This document shows positions 1 through 5,417 of a DNA stretch of 27,282 bases, piece after piece. Positions within the stretch are counted from its first letter, which is position 1, and each line of letters begins with the position of its first letter. Source of the stretch: Enterenecus faecium (GTDB taxonomy: Bacteria; Bacillota; Clostridia; Oscillospirales; Oscillospiraceae); contig DVFO01000018.1 of the NCBI GenBank assembly GCA_018713215.1, forward strand, positions 1 to 27,282, written 5' to 3'. The position numbers were made by a program, and so were the translations under genes. A model generated the notes under the pieces. It was given only the letters and a program-made list of their open reading frames with translations, was not told the DNA's origin and searched no databases.

Positions 1-50
1 CCCAGCCTTCCAAGCTGGTCGCGTGGGTTCGATTCCCATCACCCGCTCCA
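1..50 (+). tRNA. tRNA-Gly (TCC), 5' end cut off by window
   Basis: The window opens inside this tRNA. The anticodon stem-loop has loop CTTCCAA, so the anticodon is TCC (glycine). It is followed by the variable region, a T arm with GGTTCGATTCC, and the 3' end CCCGCTCCA with an encoded CCA. The D arm and 5' acceptor strand lie outside the window. It is the first of five tRNAs on this strand, only 3 nt from the next, so they are probably processed from one transcript. Confidence 0.93.
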
Positions 51-53
51 TAC

Positions 54-130
<77 letters not shown>

Positions 131-235
131 ATCATTTAGAGTTTTGCCTCTGAATGAGATTCCTGCATTGCTGGCAGAAGGCACTCCTGTTGCGCATCAA
201 GGTTCGCCTTCGGCTCCCTTTCTGCGGAAGGGACT

Positions 236-279
236 TTGGCCGGCGAACTTGCCACCGGCAAGTCCGCTGATCGGCCAAA
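236..279 (+). other. Long imperfect hairpin in the tRNA-Arg/tRNA-His spacer
   Basis: TTTGGCCG at 236 pairs with CGGCCAAA ending at 279. Inside it, GCGAACTTGCC (243-253) pairs with GGCAAGTCCGC (257-267) with one mismatch, around an ACC loop; TGAT bulges on the 3' side. The hairpin abuts a copy of the tRNA-Arg 3' end. The rest of the 211-bp spacer (131-341) shows no gene. It could be a processing structure or the end of a decayed element. Confidence 0.6.
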
Positions 280-293
280 CTTCAGGCGTGCCA
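280..293 (+). repeat. Duplicate of the tRNA-Arg 3' terminus
   Basis: CTTCAGGCGTGCCA here matches positions 117-130 exactly, that is, the acceptor 3' strand and CCA of tRNA-Arg. Similar CATTT(A/G)AG-like flanks follow both copies. There is no upstream cloverleaf, so this is not a tRNA. An att-site-like scar or a partial duplication of the tRNA is possible. Confidence 0.6.
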
Positions 294-341
294 GCCCATT
301 TGAGGGCCTCTCCCCGTCCCAAGCGCAACATAAGTCAATAT

Positions 342-418
342 GGTGGGTATAGCTCAGTTGGCAGAGCACCGGATTGTGGTTCCGGGTGTCGTGGGTTCGA
401 GCCCCATTACCCACCCCA
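342..418 (+). tRNA. tRNA-His (GTG)
   Basis: Acceptor GTGGGTA (343-349) pairs with TACCCAC (408-414). The extra 5' G at 342 faces C415, the G-1:C73 identity pair of histidine tRNAs. Anticodon loop TTGTGGT gives GTG. CCA is encoded at 416-418. Confidence 0.97.
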
Positions 419-428
419 TACTGTGGCT

Positions 429-456
429 AAGGGCCGGAGCGTCCGCTCCGGCCCTT
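429..456 (+). terminator. Perfect 13-bp hairpin between tRNA-His and tRNA-Gln
   Basis: AAGGGCCGGAGCG and CGCTCCGGCCCTT are perfect inverted arms around TC. Only CTT follows the stem, with no real T-tract. It may be a processing or pausing hairpin, or a weak terminator, inside the tRNA transcript. Confidence 0.5.
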
Positions 457-473
457 GCTTCCATCCTCTTCAT

Positions 474-548
474 TGGGGTGTAGCCAAGTGGTAAGGCACG
501 GGACTTTGACTCCCGCATTCGTTGGTTCGAGTCCAACCATCCCAGCCA
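474..548 (+). tRNA. tRNA-Gln (TTG)
   Basis: Acceptor TGGGGTG pairs with CATCCCA. The D arm is TAGCCAAGTGGTAAGGCA, the anticodon loop ACTTTGACT gives TTG (Gln, CAA codons), the T arm is GGTTCGAGTCC, and the discriminator G is followed by encoded CCA. Confidence 0.97.
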
Positions 549-555
549 GACCATT

Positions 556-580
556 GTCCCCCTGGCTCGCCCGGGGGGAC
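556..580 (+). terminator. GC-rich hairpin between tRNA-Gln and tRNA-Lys
   Basis: GTCCCCCTGG pairs with the arm ending GGGGGGAC, 10 bp with one G-T pair, over a loop of about 5 nt. Only TTT follows. It is probably a leaky terminator or processing hairpin, because the tRNA array continues. Confidence 0.45.
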
Positions 581-600
581 TTTGCGGAATAACTTCATAT

Positions 601-676
601 GACCTAGTAGCTCAGTTGGTAGAGCAACGCCCTTTTAAGGCGAAGGTCCGGGGTTCGAGTCCCCGCTGGGTCACCA
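601..676 (+). tRNA. tRNA-Lys (TTT)
   Basis: Acceptor GACCTAG pairs with CTGGGTC. Anticodon loop CTTTTAA gives TTT (Lys). The T arm is GGGGTTCGAGTCCCC and ACCA closes the tRNA. It is the last tRNA of the array; its CCA lies inside the left arm of the following terminator. Confidence 0.97.
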
Positions 677-714
677 AAAAGAAGGACACGATTTAATCGT
701 GTCCTTCTTTTTGG
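674..714 (+). terminator. Rho-independent terminator of the tRNA array
   Basis: A 20-bp perfect inverted repeat: CCAAAAAGAAGGACACGATT, one central T, then its complement, ending CTTTTTGG. The T5 run sits at the stem base. The arms begin on the CCA of tRNA-Lys, so termination and 3' maturation overlap. Confidence 0.9.
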
Positions 715-737
715 TAGCCGTAAGTGATTAATGATGC

Positions 738-832
738 TCGGGGCAGCAAAGCCGCCCCTGCGCCAAGGTTTTCGCCCACGGCGAAAACACTTGGGCGGCG
801 CATGAGCGCCGCCCCACCGTGTGGGGCCCCGA
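738..832. other. Folded non-coding element with competing hairpins
   Basis: TCGGGGC (738-744) and GCCCCGA (826-832) can close a domain. Inside are a perfect 9-bp hairpin GTTTTCGCC/GGCGAAAAC (768-788, loop CAC) and a second perfect 9-bp hairpin GGGCGGCGC/GCGCCGCCC (793-814, loop ATGA). GGGCGGC at 793-799 could instead pair with GCCGCCC at 751-757, so two folds compete. No gene is seen here. Function is unknown; an interspersed repeat or a small structured RNA are both possible. Confidence 0.45.
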
Positions 833-861
833 TCCCGAATGCGAATGCGTTCGGGATTTTT
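832..861 (+). terminator. Terminator-like hairpin before the GNAT gene
   Basis: ATCCCGAA pairs with TTCGGGAT over a 10-nt loop and is followed by TTTTTA. It could end transcription of the upstream folded element, or insulate the GNAT promoter. Confidence 0.55.
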
Positions 862-897
862 ACTTATTCACGATTACCTATGTACTCTTTCTAATAC

Positions 898-926
898 TTG
901 CGAGCTATTTATGAATCTGTTACACT
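898..926 (+). promoter_or_regulatory. Promoter of the GNAT gene
   Basis: -35 TTGCGA (898-903), a 17-nt spacer, and -10 TACACT (921-926) with TG one base upstream (extended -10). The predicted start of transcription is about 30 nt before the coding start. Confidence 0.6.
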
Positions 927-961
927 CAATTCATCCACAGAAATTACATGGAGGAAAGAGA

Positions 962-1483
962 ATGGAAAAGATTCAATACGAAAACCTGACCATCCGTCAA
1001 GCCGAAGCCTCCGATGCAAAGCAGCTTGCTACATGGTGGAATGACGGCACCGTCATGGCCCACGCAGGCTTTCCCAACGGCGTGGGAACCACCGAGGCCG
1101 AAGTCATCAAAGGGCTTGGCAAGGGGTCTTTGGTCATTGAAGAAGACCACCGATTGATCGGCGAGTGCAATTACTACCCGGTAGCGCAAGGTGTCGCCGA
1201 AATCGGCATTAAAATCTGCGAAACCGATGGCCAAAACCGTGGTGTGGGCAGAAAAATTCTGAGTATGCTCATTGGCTGGCTCTTTGAAAACGGCTATTCT
1301 AAGGTCATTCTCGACACCAATCTGAAGAACACCAGGGCACAACATGTCTACGAGTCCCTTGGGTTCCGCAAGGTAAGAACCAACGTGGATGCCTGGAAGG
1401 ATCAGCTGGGCCAGCTGCAATCTTCCATCGACTATGAGCTGATTGAGAAGGATTTTATCAGCTACATAAACCAAAAAGTCTAA
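962..1483 (+). CDS. GNAT-family N-acetyltransferase (RimJ/RimL-like)
   Basis: A 173-residue protein, the usual size for a single-domain GCN5-related acetyltransferase, which transfers acetyl from acetyl-CoA to an amine. The acetyl-CoA pyrophosphate loop is seen as GQNRGVGRKIL near residue 95 (Q/RxxGxG/A type). It is followed by the strand-helix ILDTNLKNTRAQHVYESLGF, typical of motif B. The early WWNDGTVMAHAGFP recalls RimJ/RimL or antibiotic-type GNATs, but the substrate cannot be told from sequence. The start was chosen at the ATG behind GGAGGAAAGAGA; the same frame stays open upstream to 821 but has no ribosome site there. Codon use is A/T-richer than in the genes after 3.3 kb, which suggests acquired DNA next to the tRNA array. 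It stands alone and converges on the next operon across a terminator. Confidence 0.9.
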   Translation: MEKIQYENLTIRQAEASDAKQLATWWNDGTVMAHAGFPNGVGTTEAEVIKGLGKGSLVIEEDHRLIGECNYYPVAQGVAEIGIKICETDGQNRGVGRKILSMLIGWLFENGYSKVILDTNLKNTRAQHVYESLGFRKVRTNVDAWKDQLGQLQSSIDYELIEKDFISYINQKV

Positions 1484-1509
1484 GAATAAAAACCTCAGGA
1501 CCAAAAACA

Positions 1510-1552
1510 GGAGCGCCCCGAATGCATCTGCATTCGGGGCGCTCCCGTTTTT
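1510..1552. terminator. Bidirectional terminator between convergent genes
   Basis: GGAGCGCCCCGAATGCA (1510-1526) and its perfect complement (1529-1545) form a 17-bp stem, followed by CGTTTTT. It serves the GNAT gene; the minus-strand gene ending at 1571 could also use the stem. Confidence 0.88.
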
Positions 1553-1570
1553 GCTAGCTCTCTCTGCCCA

Positions 1571-1993
1571 CTACCCCATCCTCGTCTTTTTACAAATGGA
1601 CCTCAAAATAAAATAAACCACGGTATAGGTACCAGAAATCCACAATGAAACTCCCAGCGCAAAGAGAAGCTCCATTAAGATTCCTTCCCAGCCATTGAAC
1701 AAAAGATTCATGACACTCAGGGAAAGGAAGGTGGCTGCCAAAATAATCAGGGCAGACCAGAAGATCTCCTTTACCGTGAACTGGTACATCTGATAGAACA
1801 GCGCAAATGCCGGCCCGGCCAGGAACACTTCAAACATACTCACCCAATAGGCCACCACCAGCCACAGCCAAATCCAATCGCAATCTTGCCCCACAAAACG
1901 CCCGGGCATGAGAACATAGCCCACCAACACAAACAGGAAAATAAAACCGTTATAAATCAAATATGCCCGCATATTCTTCAGCATCTCAACCAT
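1571..1993 (-). CDS. Small polytopic membrane protein, unknown function
   Basis: 140 residues with about four hydrophobic spans: near 12-30, 42-66, 78-98 and 106-130. They are separated by short loops and end in a basic tail SICKKTRMG. I do not recognise a family. The start at 1993 follows AAGAAGGGCGAGACC. It is the last gene of a three-gene minus-strand set with the 117-residue membrane protein and the C39-like protein upstream; the gap to the previous stop is 15 nt, so co-transcription is likely. Base composition is lower in GC than in neighbours after 3.3 kb. It may form a membrane complex with its neighbour, but that is inferred from order only. Confidence 0.75.
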   Translation of the reverse strand: MVEMLKNMRAYLIYNGFIFLFVLVGYVLMPGRFVGQDCDWIWLWLVVAYWVSMFEVFLAGPAFALFYQMYQFTVKEIFWSALIILAATFLSLSVMNLLFNGWEGILMELLFALGVSLWISGTYTVVYFILRSICKKTRMG

Positions 1994-2008
1994 GGTCTCG
2001 CCCTTCTT

Positions 2009-2362
2009 TCATACGTTCACACCATACAGCATCAAATAATTGTCCCATCCCAACAGGCAAATGACCAGGAGCCCCACAAGCAAAAAGACAGCTAGGGGAA
2101 TGAAACGATGGTTTCTCCCCAACTTCGAGCACTCTTTGGTCAGGAAACCAAAGGTGGGGATGGTACAGCACGCCCAGAACACCATCCCAATCAGTGCTAA
2201 AAACACATAGATATCCGCCTCACTGCGTAGATCGTAGTCGTACCCTTTCCCATTCCCGGTGAGGAACATGTAGGTGTACCCCACCCAAATAGGGGTGATG
2301 GCAGCCATGAGGCAGTGCCACAGAAAAGCGACAGTATCTAGGATCATTCTGCCTTTCTTCAT
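2009..2362 (-). CDS. Small membrane protein coupled to the C39-like gene
   Basis: 117 residues with three hydrophobic spans: about 8-32, 48-70 and 86-112. There is a KECSKLGRNHR cytoplasmic-type basic loop before the last span. The ATG at 2362 overlaps the upstream stop as ATGA, and its ribosome site (AAGAAGAG) lies in the codons of the upstream gene, so translation is probably coupled. An in-frame start 12 codons earlier exists but lies inside the upstream gene and has no better site. No family is recognised. Position between a cysteine-peptidase-like protein and another membrane protein hints at a shared membrane task. Confidence 0.78.
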   Translation of the reverse strand: MKKGRMILDTVAFLWHCLMAAITPIWVGYTYMFLTGNGKGYDYDLRSEADIYVFLALIGMVFWACCTIPTFGFLTKECSKLGRNHRFIPLAVFLLVGLLVICLLGWDNYLMLYGVNV

Positions 2363-3207
2363 GGTTCTTCTCTTCTTTCTTCCTCGTTCCGCTGGCAATG
2401 CTCCGCCGCATTCTTAATAAGTCCCATGTATTCTTCTGTGGCTTCCGTCAGTTCCTGTACATCCAAATAGCGGCCAAGTATGATCTTGGCATCGGTATTC
2501 TGACGCAGCCCATCCAGCAAACCACCTTGCAACGCAGCAAATCGATGTGCTAATCGAATTTGACCCAGCAGTTCCAACATGGTGATACCATCCAGAAGTA
2601 GTGGGCGGAACAGCGGGTTCAATTGGGCACGTAGGCAGCCCACACGTTCCTCTTTGGCGCACAGACATTTGATCTGTGCTACATTCTGCCTCATGACCTC
2701 CGCAGAGTTGCGCAGTCTGTGGGCATATGTCACCTTTTGAGGCGGAATGGTCTTTATGGTCGCAATGGTCACAGTTGAGCCAATGCGCTCTAACAGTTCC
2801 GACTGGGATAAAAGCAGCTGTTCCGGCTCCTCTGAGTCCCTCCATTTATTGTTGAGAAACATTAGTTTCTCATTTTGATATCCTACGTAGACCACAGCAT
2901 GTTTCTCCCCTTGCTCCACCTGCAAGCCCAACATGGCAGTCCTCTGCCCCTTTAAAAATATCGGTGCCTGACCTGGAAGCAACTCCGTCTCCACCATAGC
3001 AAATCCCATGGGGTGAAGGTATAAGTTAAACCACTCCGCACTCTGGAGCATAGGCCCAGCCAAATATCCCCCGTTCTCACAGGTGAACAGGTATGGCAGC
3101 TTCATCTCTAGAGCAATATCCCGGTCTTCCACGTCCACGCCATACTGCTCCAACATATTGGCAAGTCCTCCATAGGAACAGGAGGAATTGAAGGTCATAT
3201 ATTTCAC
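2359..3207 (-). CDS. C39-/BtrH-like cysteine peptidase-fold protein
   Basis: 282 residues. The N-terminal half resembles papain-fold C39-like domains. A Cys sits at the head of a helix (NSSCSYGGLANMLEQYG, Cys10), a His follows in EKHAVVYVGY (His103), and Asn in FLNNK (119-120) is a candidate third residue. The C-terminal 150 residues are predicted helical and charged, ending RNEEERREEP, and are not recognised. There is no signal peptide or membrane span. The GTG at 3207 is preferred: AAGGGGG lies about 9 nt upstream, while the ATG at 3198 is further away. C39-like domains cut leader peptides; BtrH-like domains transfer acyl groups. Which applies is unknown, and the catalytic residues are read from the motif only. 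It is first in an operon with two membrane proteins, and is AT-richer than most of the window. Confidence 0.7.
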   Translation of the reverse strand: MKYMTFNSSCSYGGLANMLEQYGVDVEDRDIALEMKLPYLFTCENGGYLAGPMLQSAEWFNLYLHPMGFAMVETELLPGQAPIFLKGQRTAMLGLQVEQGEKHAVVYVGYQNEKLMFLNNKWRDSEEPEQLLLSQSELLERIGSTVTIATIKTIPPQKVTYAHRLRNSAEVMRQNVAQIKCLCAKEERVGCLRAQLNPLFRPLLLDGITMLELLGQIRLAHRFAALQGGLLDGLRQNTDAKIILGRYLDVQELTEATEEYMGLIKNAAEHCQRNEEERREEP

Positions 3208-3229
3208 AACAGGCACCCCCTTCCCCCTT

Positions 3230-3257
3230 ATTTTACCGGACACACTGGAAAATGCAA
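3230..3257 (-). promoter_or_regulatory. Promoter of the C39-like operon
   Basis: Read on the minus strand: -35 TTGCAT (3257-3252), a 16-nt spacer, -10 TAAAAT (3235-3230). Transcription would begin near 3223, leaving a short leader that contains the AAGGGGG ribosome site. Confidence 0.5.
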
Positions 3258-3267
3258 CACCATCTGT

Positions 3268-3296
3268 CACCCTTCTCCCCACTCCGGCATAGTCTA
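3268..3296 (+). promoter_or_regulatory. Sigma-K-like promoter of the Cys-rich gene
   Basis: CACC (3268-3271), 16 nt, then CATAGTCTA (3288-3296). This fits the B. subtilis sigma-K pattern mACm-(16-17)-CATAnnnTA. I see no vegetative -35/-10 pair in the same short gap. The consensus is short, so the match is suggestive rather than proof. Confidence 0.45.
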
Positions 3297-3328
3297 AAAA
3301 CGGCGATGGCCAGAAAGGAGAGGTTCCA

Positions 3329-3691
3329 ATGCTTCCTACCGTAAATCCTGAGGTGCTGGGTGAGACCCAGACCTGCCCCGCCGTGGGCTATCAGTCCGCT
3401 TCCATCTGCGTGCCCGTCACCGTCACCCCCTTCGCCCAGACGGGTATCACTGCCACCAAGTGCTGCGGTACCCCCATGGTAACCCCGGGCCGTGAGGTGT
3501 GCAACGGCATGAAGAACGGCTCCTGTGTGTTCACCATCACCCAGGACATCTGCGTGGCGGTGCCTGTGGAGTTCGGCGCTGTGGCCACCGTGGGCGACAC
3601 CTATGTCAGCTGCAGCGAGGTGTCCGACGACGACATCTGCACCGGCTGCGACCAGATGCCCCCAGTCACCCCTGAGATTCCTCAGGTCTAA
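3329..3691 (+). CDS. Cys-rich small protein, possible spore-coat component
   Basis: 120 residues with ten cysteines (16, 27, 45, 46, 58, 66, 75, 95, 104, 107), no signal peptide and no membrane span. Two related halves can be seen: ICVPVTVTPFAQTGITATKC and ICVAVPVEFGAVATVGDTYV both read ICV-x-V-x-V-x(n)-G-x-T and end near a Cys, which suggests an internal duplication. The tail is Pro-rich. The start follows AAAGGAGAGGTTCCA. I do not know the family. Cys-rich, beta-prone, soluble and monocistronic behind a sigma-K-like promoter fits a late mother-cell coat or crust protein, but this is inference. A metal-binding protein is the main alternative. G/C-ending codons match the core genome rather than the AT-richer patch before it. 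Confidence 0.72.
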   Translation: MLPTVNPEVLGETQTCPAVGYQSASICVPVTVTPFAQTGITATKCCGTPMVTPGREVCNGMKNGSCVFTITQDICVAVPVEFGAVATVGDTYVSCSEVSDDDICTGCDQMPPVTPEIPQV

Positions 3692-3711
3692 ACTTTTCCT
3701 CACAAACTTTT

Positions 3712-3742
3712 GGGGAGTGGACCATTCGTCCACTCCCCTTTT
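3712..3742. terminator. Terminator after the Cys-rich gene, facing rnmV
   Basis: GGGGAGTGGAC pairs perfectly with GTCCACTCCCC (11 bp, loop CATTC), then TTTT. On the minus strand AAAAGTTTG follows, so it is less ideal there. It lies 2 nt beyond the TAA at 3745 that would end a full-length rnmV frame, consistent with that TAA being the ancestral gene end. Confidence 0.82.
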
Positions 3743-3744
3743 GG

Positions 3745-3843
3745 TTATTCCTTGGTTTGTTCCAGTTCCTCCACCATCTGCGCCACCTCGTCCAGGGTGT
3801 GCAGGGCGTTGAGCATGGCCAGCAAGGCCTTGCTGTTCATGTG
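3745..3843 (-). pseudogene. rnmV 3' remnant beyond an in-frame TAG
   Basis: Directly after the TAG at 3846-3844 the same frame continues for 32 sense codons, starting HMNSKALLAMLNALHTLDEV, and ends in TAA at 3745. B. subtilis RNase M5 continues at the same point with a similar basic-hydrophobic helix (TNGKQLQKRLQMF region, from memory). The segment therefore looks like the lost C-terminus of RNase M5. Read through, the protein would be about 201 residues. An ATG two codons after the stop has no ribosome site of its own. Confidence 0.65.
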
Positions 3844-4350
3844 CTAGGGCAGCCCCAGGCGGTGGAGCAGCTTCTCCCGGCGTACCGCCGAGTCCGGCCG
3901 CCCGGTGAGCCCCAGAGCGAACAGGTCCGCCGGGGTCAGGTCCCCCCGCGCTGGGGCGGGCCCGTCCCCATCCAATACCGTGGCCCCCGCCCGCAAAAGG
4001 GCCTGGCGCAGTACCTCCGGGTTCATGCCCTCCACACCCAGCTTGCCCTCCTTGCCGGCCTTGCGCTTGCGCCGCTCCTTGCCGTACACGTCGGGGATGT
4101 AGGCGTGCTTCACCTGGTTTTTGGGAATGGCCCCTTTTAAGTAGTTGCGGATGACAAATCCCGCCCCGTCGGAGTCGGTGATGACGATGATGCCTTGGCG
4201 CTGGGCCAGGCGGCGGATGAGCTCCAGCTTCTCCCCGTCCTTGAACACTCCAAACCCGGAAGTCTCCAGAATAAGCCCGTCCACCACCTGGGACAGGCTG
4301 TTTTTATCGTAACGGCCCTCCACAATGATGGCCTCTTTGATTTTCAGCAT
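3844..4350 (-). CDS. rnmV: Ribonuclease M5 (TOPRIM), shortened by an in-frame TAG
   Basis: RNase M5 matures the 5S rRNA precursor in Firmicutes. The TOPRIM signature is intact: IVEGRYD with Glu11, and ITDSDGAG with the Asp59-Asp61 pair that binds Mg. GKLGVEGMNPEVL matches the family's RGIGVEHA-type region, and LTPADLFALGLTG and RREKLLHRLGLP follow the family order. The frame then meets TAG after 168 residues, while 32 family-like codons continue beyond it to TAA. B. subtilis RnmV is about 186 residues, so this product lacks the end of the C-terminal domain. A nonsense mutation (for example from GAG or CAG), suppression, or a sequence error could each explain it. The start overlaps the holA stop (ATGCTGA), so the two are coupled. 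It is the last gene of comEC-holA-rnmV. Confidence 0.87.
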   Translation of the reverse strand: MLKIKEAIIVEGRYDKNSLSQVVDGLILETSGFGVFKDGEKLELIRRLAQRQGIIVITDSDGAGFVIRNYLKGAIPKNQVKHAYIPDVYGKERRKRKAGKEGKLGVEGMNPEVLRQALLRAGATVLDGDGPAPARGDLTPADLFALGLTGRPDSAVRREKLLHRLGLP

Positions 4351-5399
4351 TCAATCACCTTCCGTCCTGCGGACAATTCCATGAGCAGTTGGGTGAGAAT
4401 CTCCCCCTCCGCCCCGTAGTTGATTTTCATCTGGAGGTCTGCCTCGGCACAGCGGCGCACCGCATGGCGGCACCACACCAGGGAGAACTTCCGAGCCGCA
4501 TCCATCAGCTTATCCCCCTGAAATGAGTGCTTCATCCCCCACAGCTGCATAAAATCGCTGCGGCTCTTCCCAGCATCCAGATAGAGCCGGGCGGTGTAGA
4601 GCTGACGGAAATACTTGCCCATCACCGACAAGATCATGATGGGGGCCTCCTGGCTGTGGAGCAGATCGGCCAGCACTGCGGCGGCCTTGTCAAAGTCCCG
4701 GCGGGCCAGGGCATCCGTCATCTGGAATACCACCGCATCCACCTGGGGGATGGCCACGGCGTCCATGTCCTCCCTCGTCACCCGCTCCCCCGAGGCGTAG
4801 GCGCAGATTTTCTCCAGCTCGGTGGACAGGTTGGTCATGCTGTCCCCGCACAGGAAAATGAGGTACTGGGCGTCCGCACTGTCCACCCGGTGGCCCATGG
4901 CCTTGCACTTGCGCACAATCCAGTCGGTGAGGTCCCCGGTGGACTGGCGCTGGAAGTTCACCAGCGCCTCCGACTTTTTCAGATAGGTGCCCAGCTTGCT
5001 CCGCCCGTCCACCTTGAAATTCAACAGGTCGTAGACGAACACCAGACAGCAGTAGTCGGGCAGGTCCTCAAACAGCTCCAGCAGCTGCTGCCGCCCCTTC
5101 TCTCCCTGGCCCATGAGGTCAAAGTCGGTGACCAACACCAGGGTGCGCTCACTCATCATGGGCAGGCAGTCCACCGCCTGGGCAATCCAGTCCACCGAGC
5201 ACTCCTTGCCCTGGGCGGTGTGGAGGTTGAAGTCCTCCATGCCCTGGGGCAAAATGGCCTTTTTCAGCTCCCCCAGATAATATTCCCGCAAAAAGGTCTC
5301 GTCGCCGTAGAAGACATAGAGGTTTTTCAGCCCTCCCTGGCGCAGCGCCTTTTTCAGTTCCCGCATGGCGGTGTTGTCCGTTTGCTGTTTGGGCGGCAT
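4344..5399 (-). CDS. holA: DNA polymerase III subunit delta
   Basis: A 351-residue clamp-loader delta subunit, which opens the beta sliding clamp. The N-terminal NLYVFYGDETFLREYYLGEL is the typical opening of Firmicute HolA. VDWIAQAVDCLPMMSERTLVLVTDFD and CCLVFVYD follow the degenerate AAA+ order (delta lacks a working Walker A). LIFLCGDSMTNLSTELEKICAYA and VFQMTDALARRDFDKAAAVL mark the middle and collar domains. Length is normal for the family. The ATG at 5399 follows GAGGAGGAAGCGGT. The gene begins 18 nt after the comEC stop and overlaps rnmV, so the three form one transcription unit; comEC-holA adjacency is common in Firmicutes. Confidence 0.95.
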   Translation of the reverse strand: MPPKQQTDNTAMRELKKALRQGGLKNLYVFYGDETFLREYYLGELKKAILPQGMEDFNLHTAQGKECSVDWIAQAVDCLPMMSERTLVLVTDFDLMGQGEKGRQQLLELFEDLPDYCCLVFVYDLLNFKVDGRSKLGTYLKKSEALVNFQRQSTGDLTDWIVRKCKAMGHRVDSADAQYLIFLCGDSMTNLSTELEKICAYASGERVTREDMDAVAIPQVDAVVFQMTDALARRDFDKAAAVLADLLHSQEAPIMILSVMGKYFRQLYTARLYLDAGKSRSDFMQLWGMKHSFQGDKLMDAARKFSLVWCRHAVRRCAEADLQMKINYGAEGEILTQLLMELSAGRKVIEC

Positions 5400-5417
5400 A
5401 CCGCTTCCTCCTCTTAT

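Noticed and set aside
821..961. An upstream in-frame extension of the GNAT protein by 47 residues
   Set aside because: It crosses a terminator hairpin and the predicted promoter, has no ribosome site, and is not part of the GNAT fold.
3844..3846. Pyrrolysine or another recoding at the rnmV TAG
   Set aside because: No recoding signal or pyl gene is visible, and no other gene in the window has an internal TAG.
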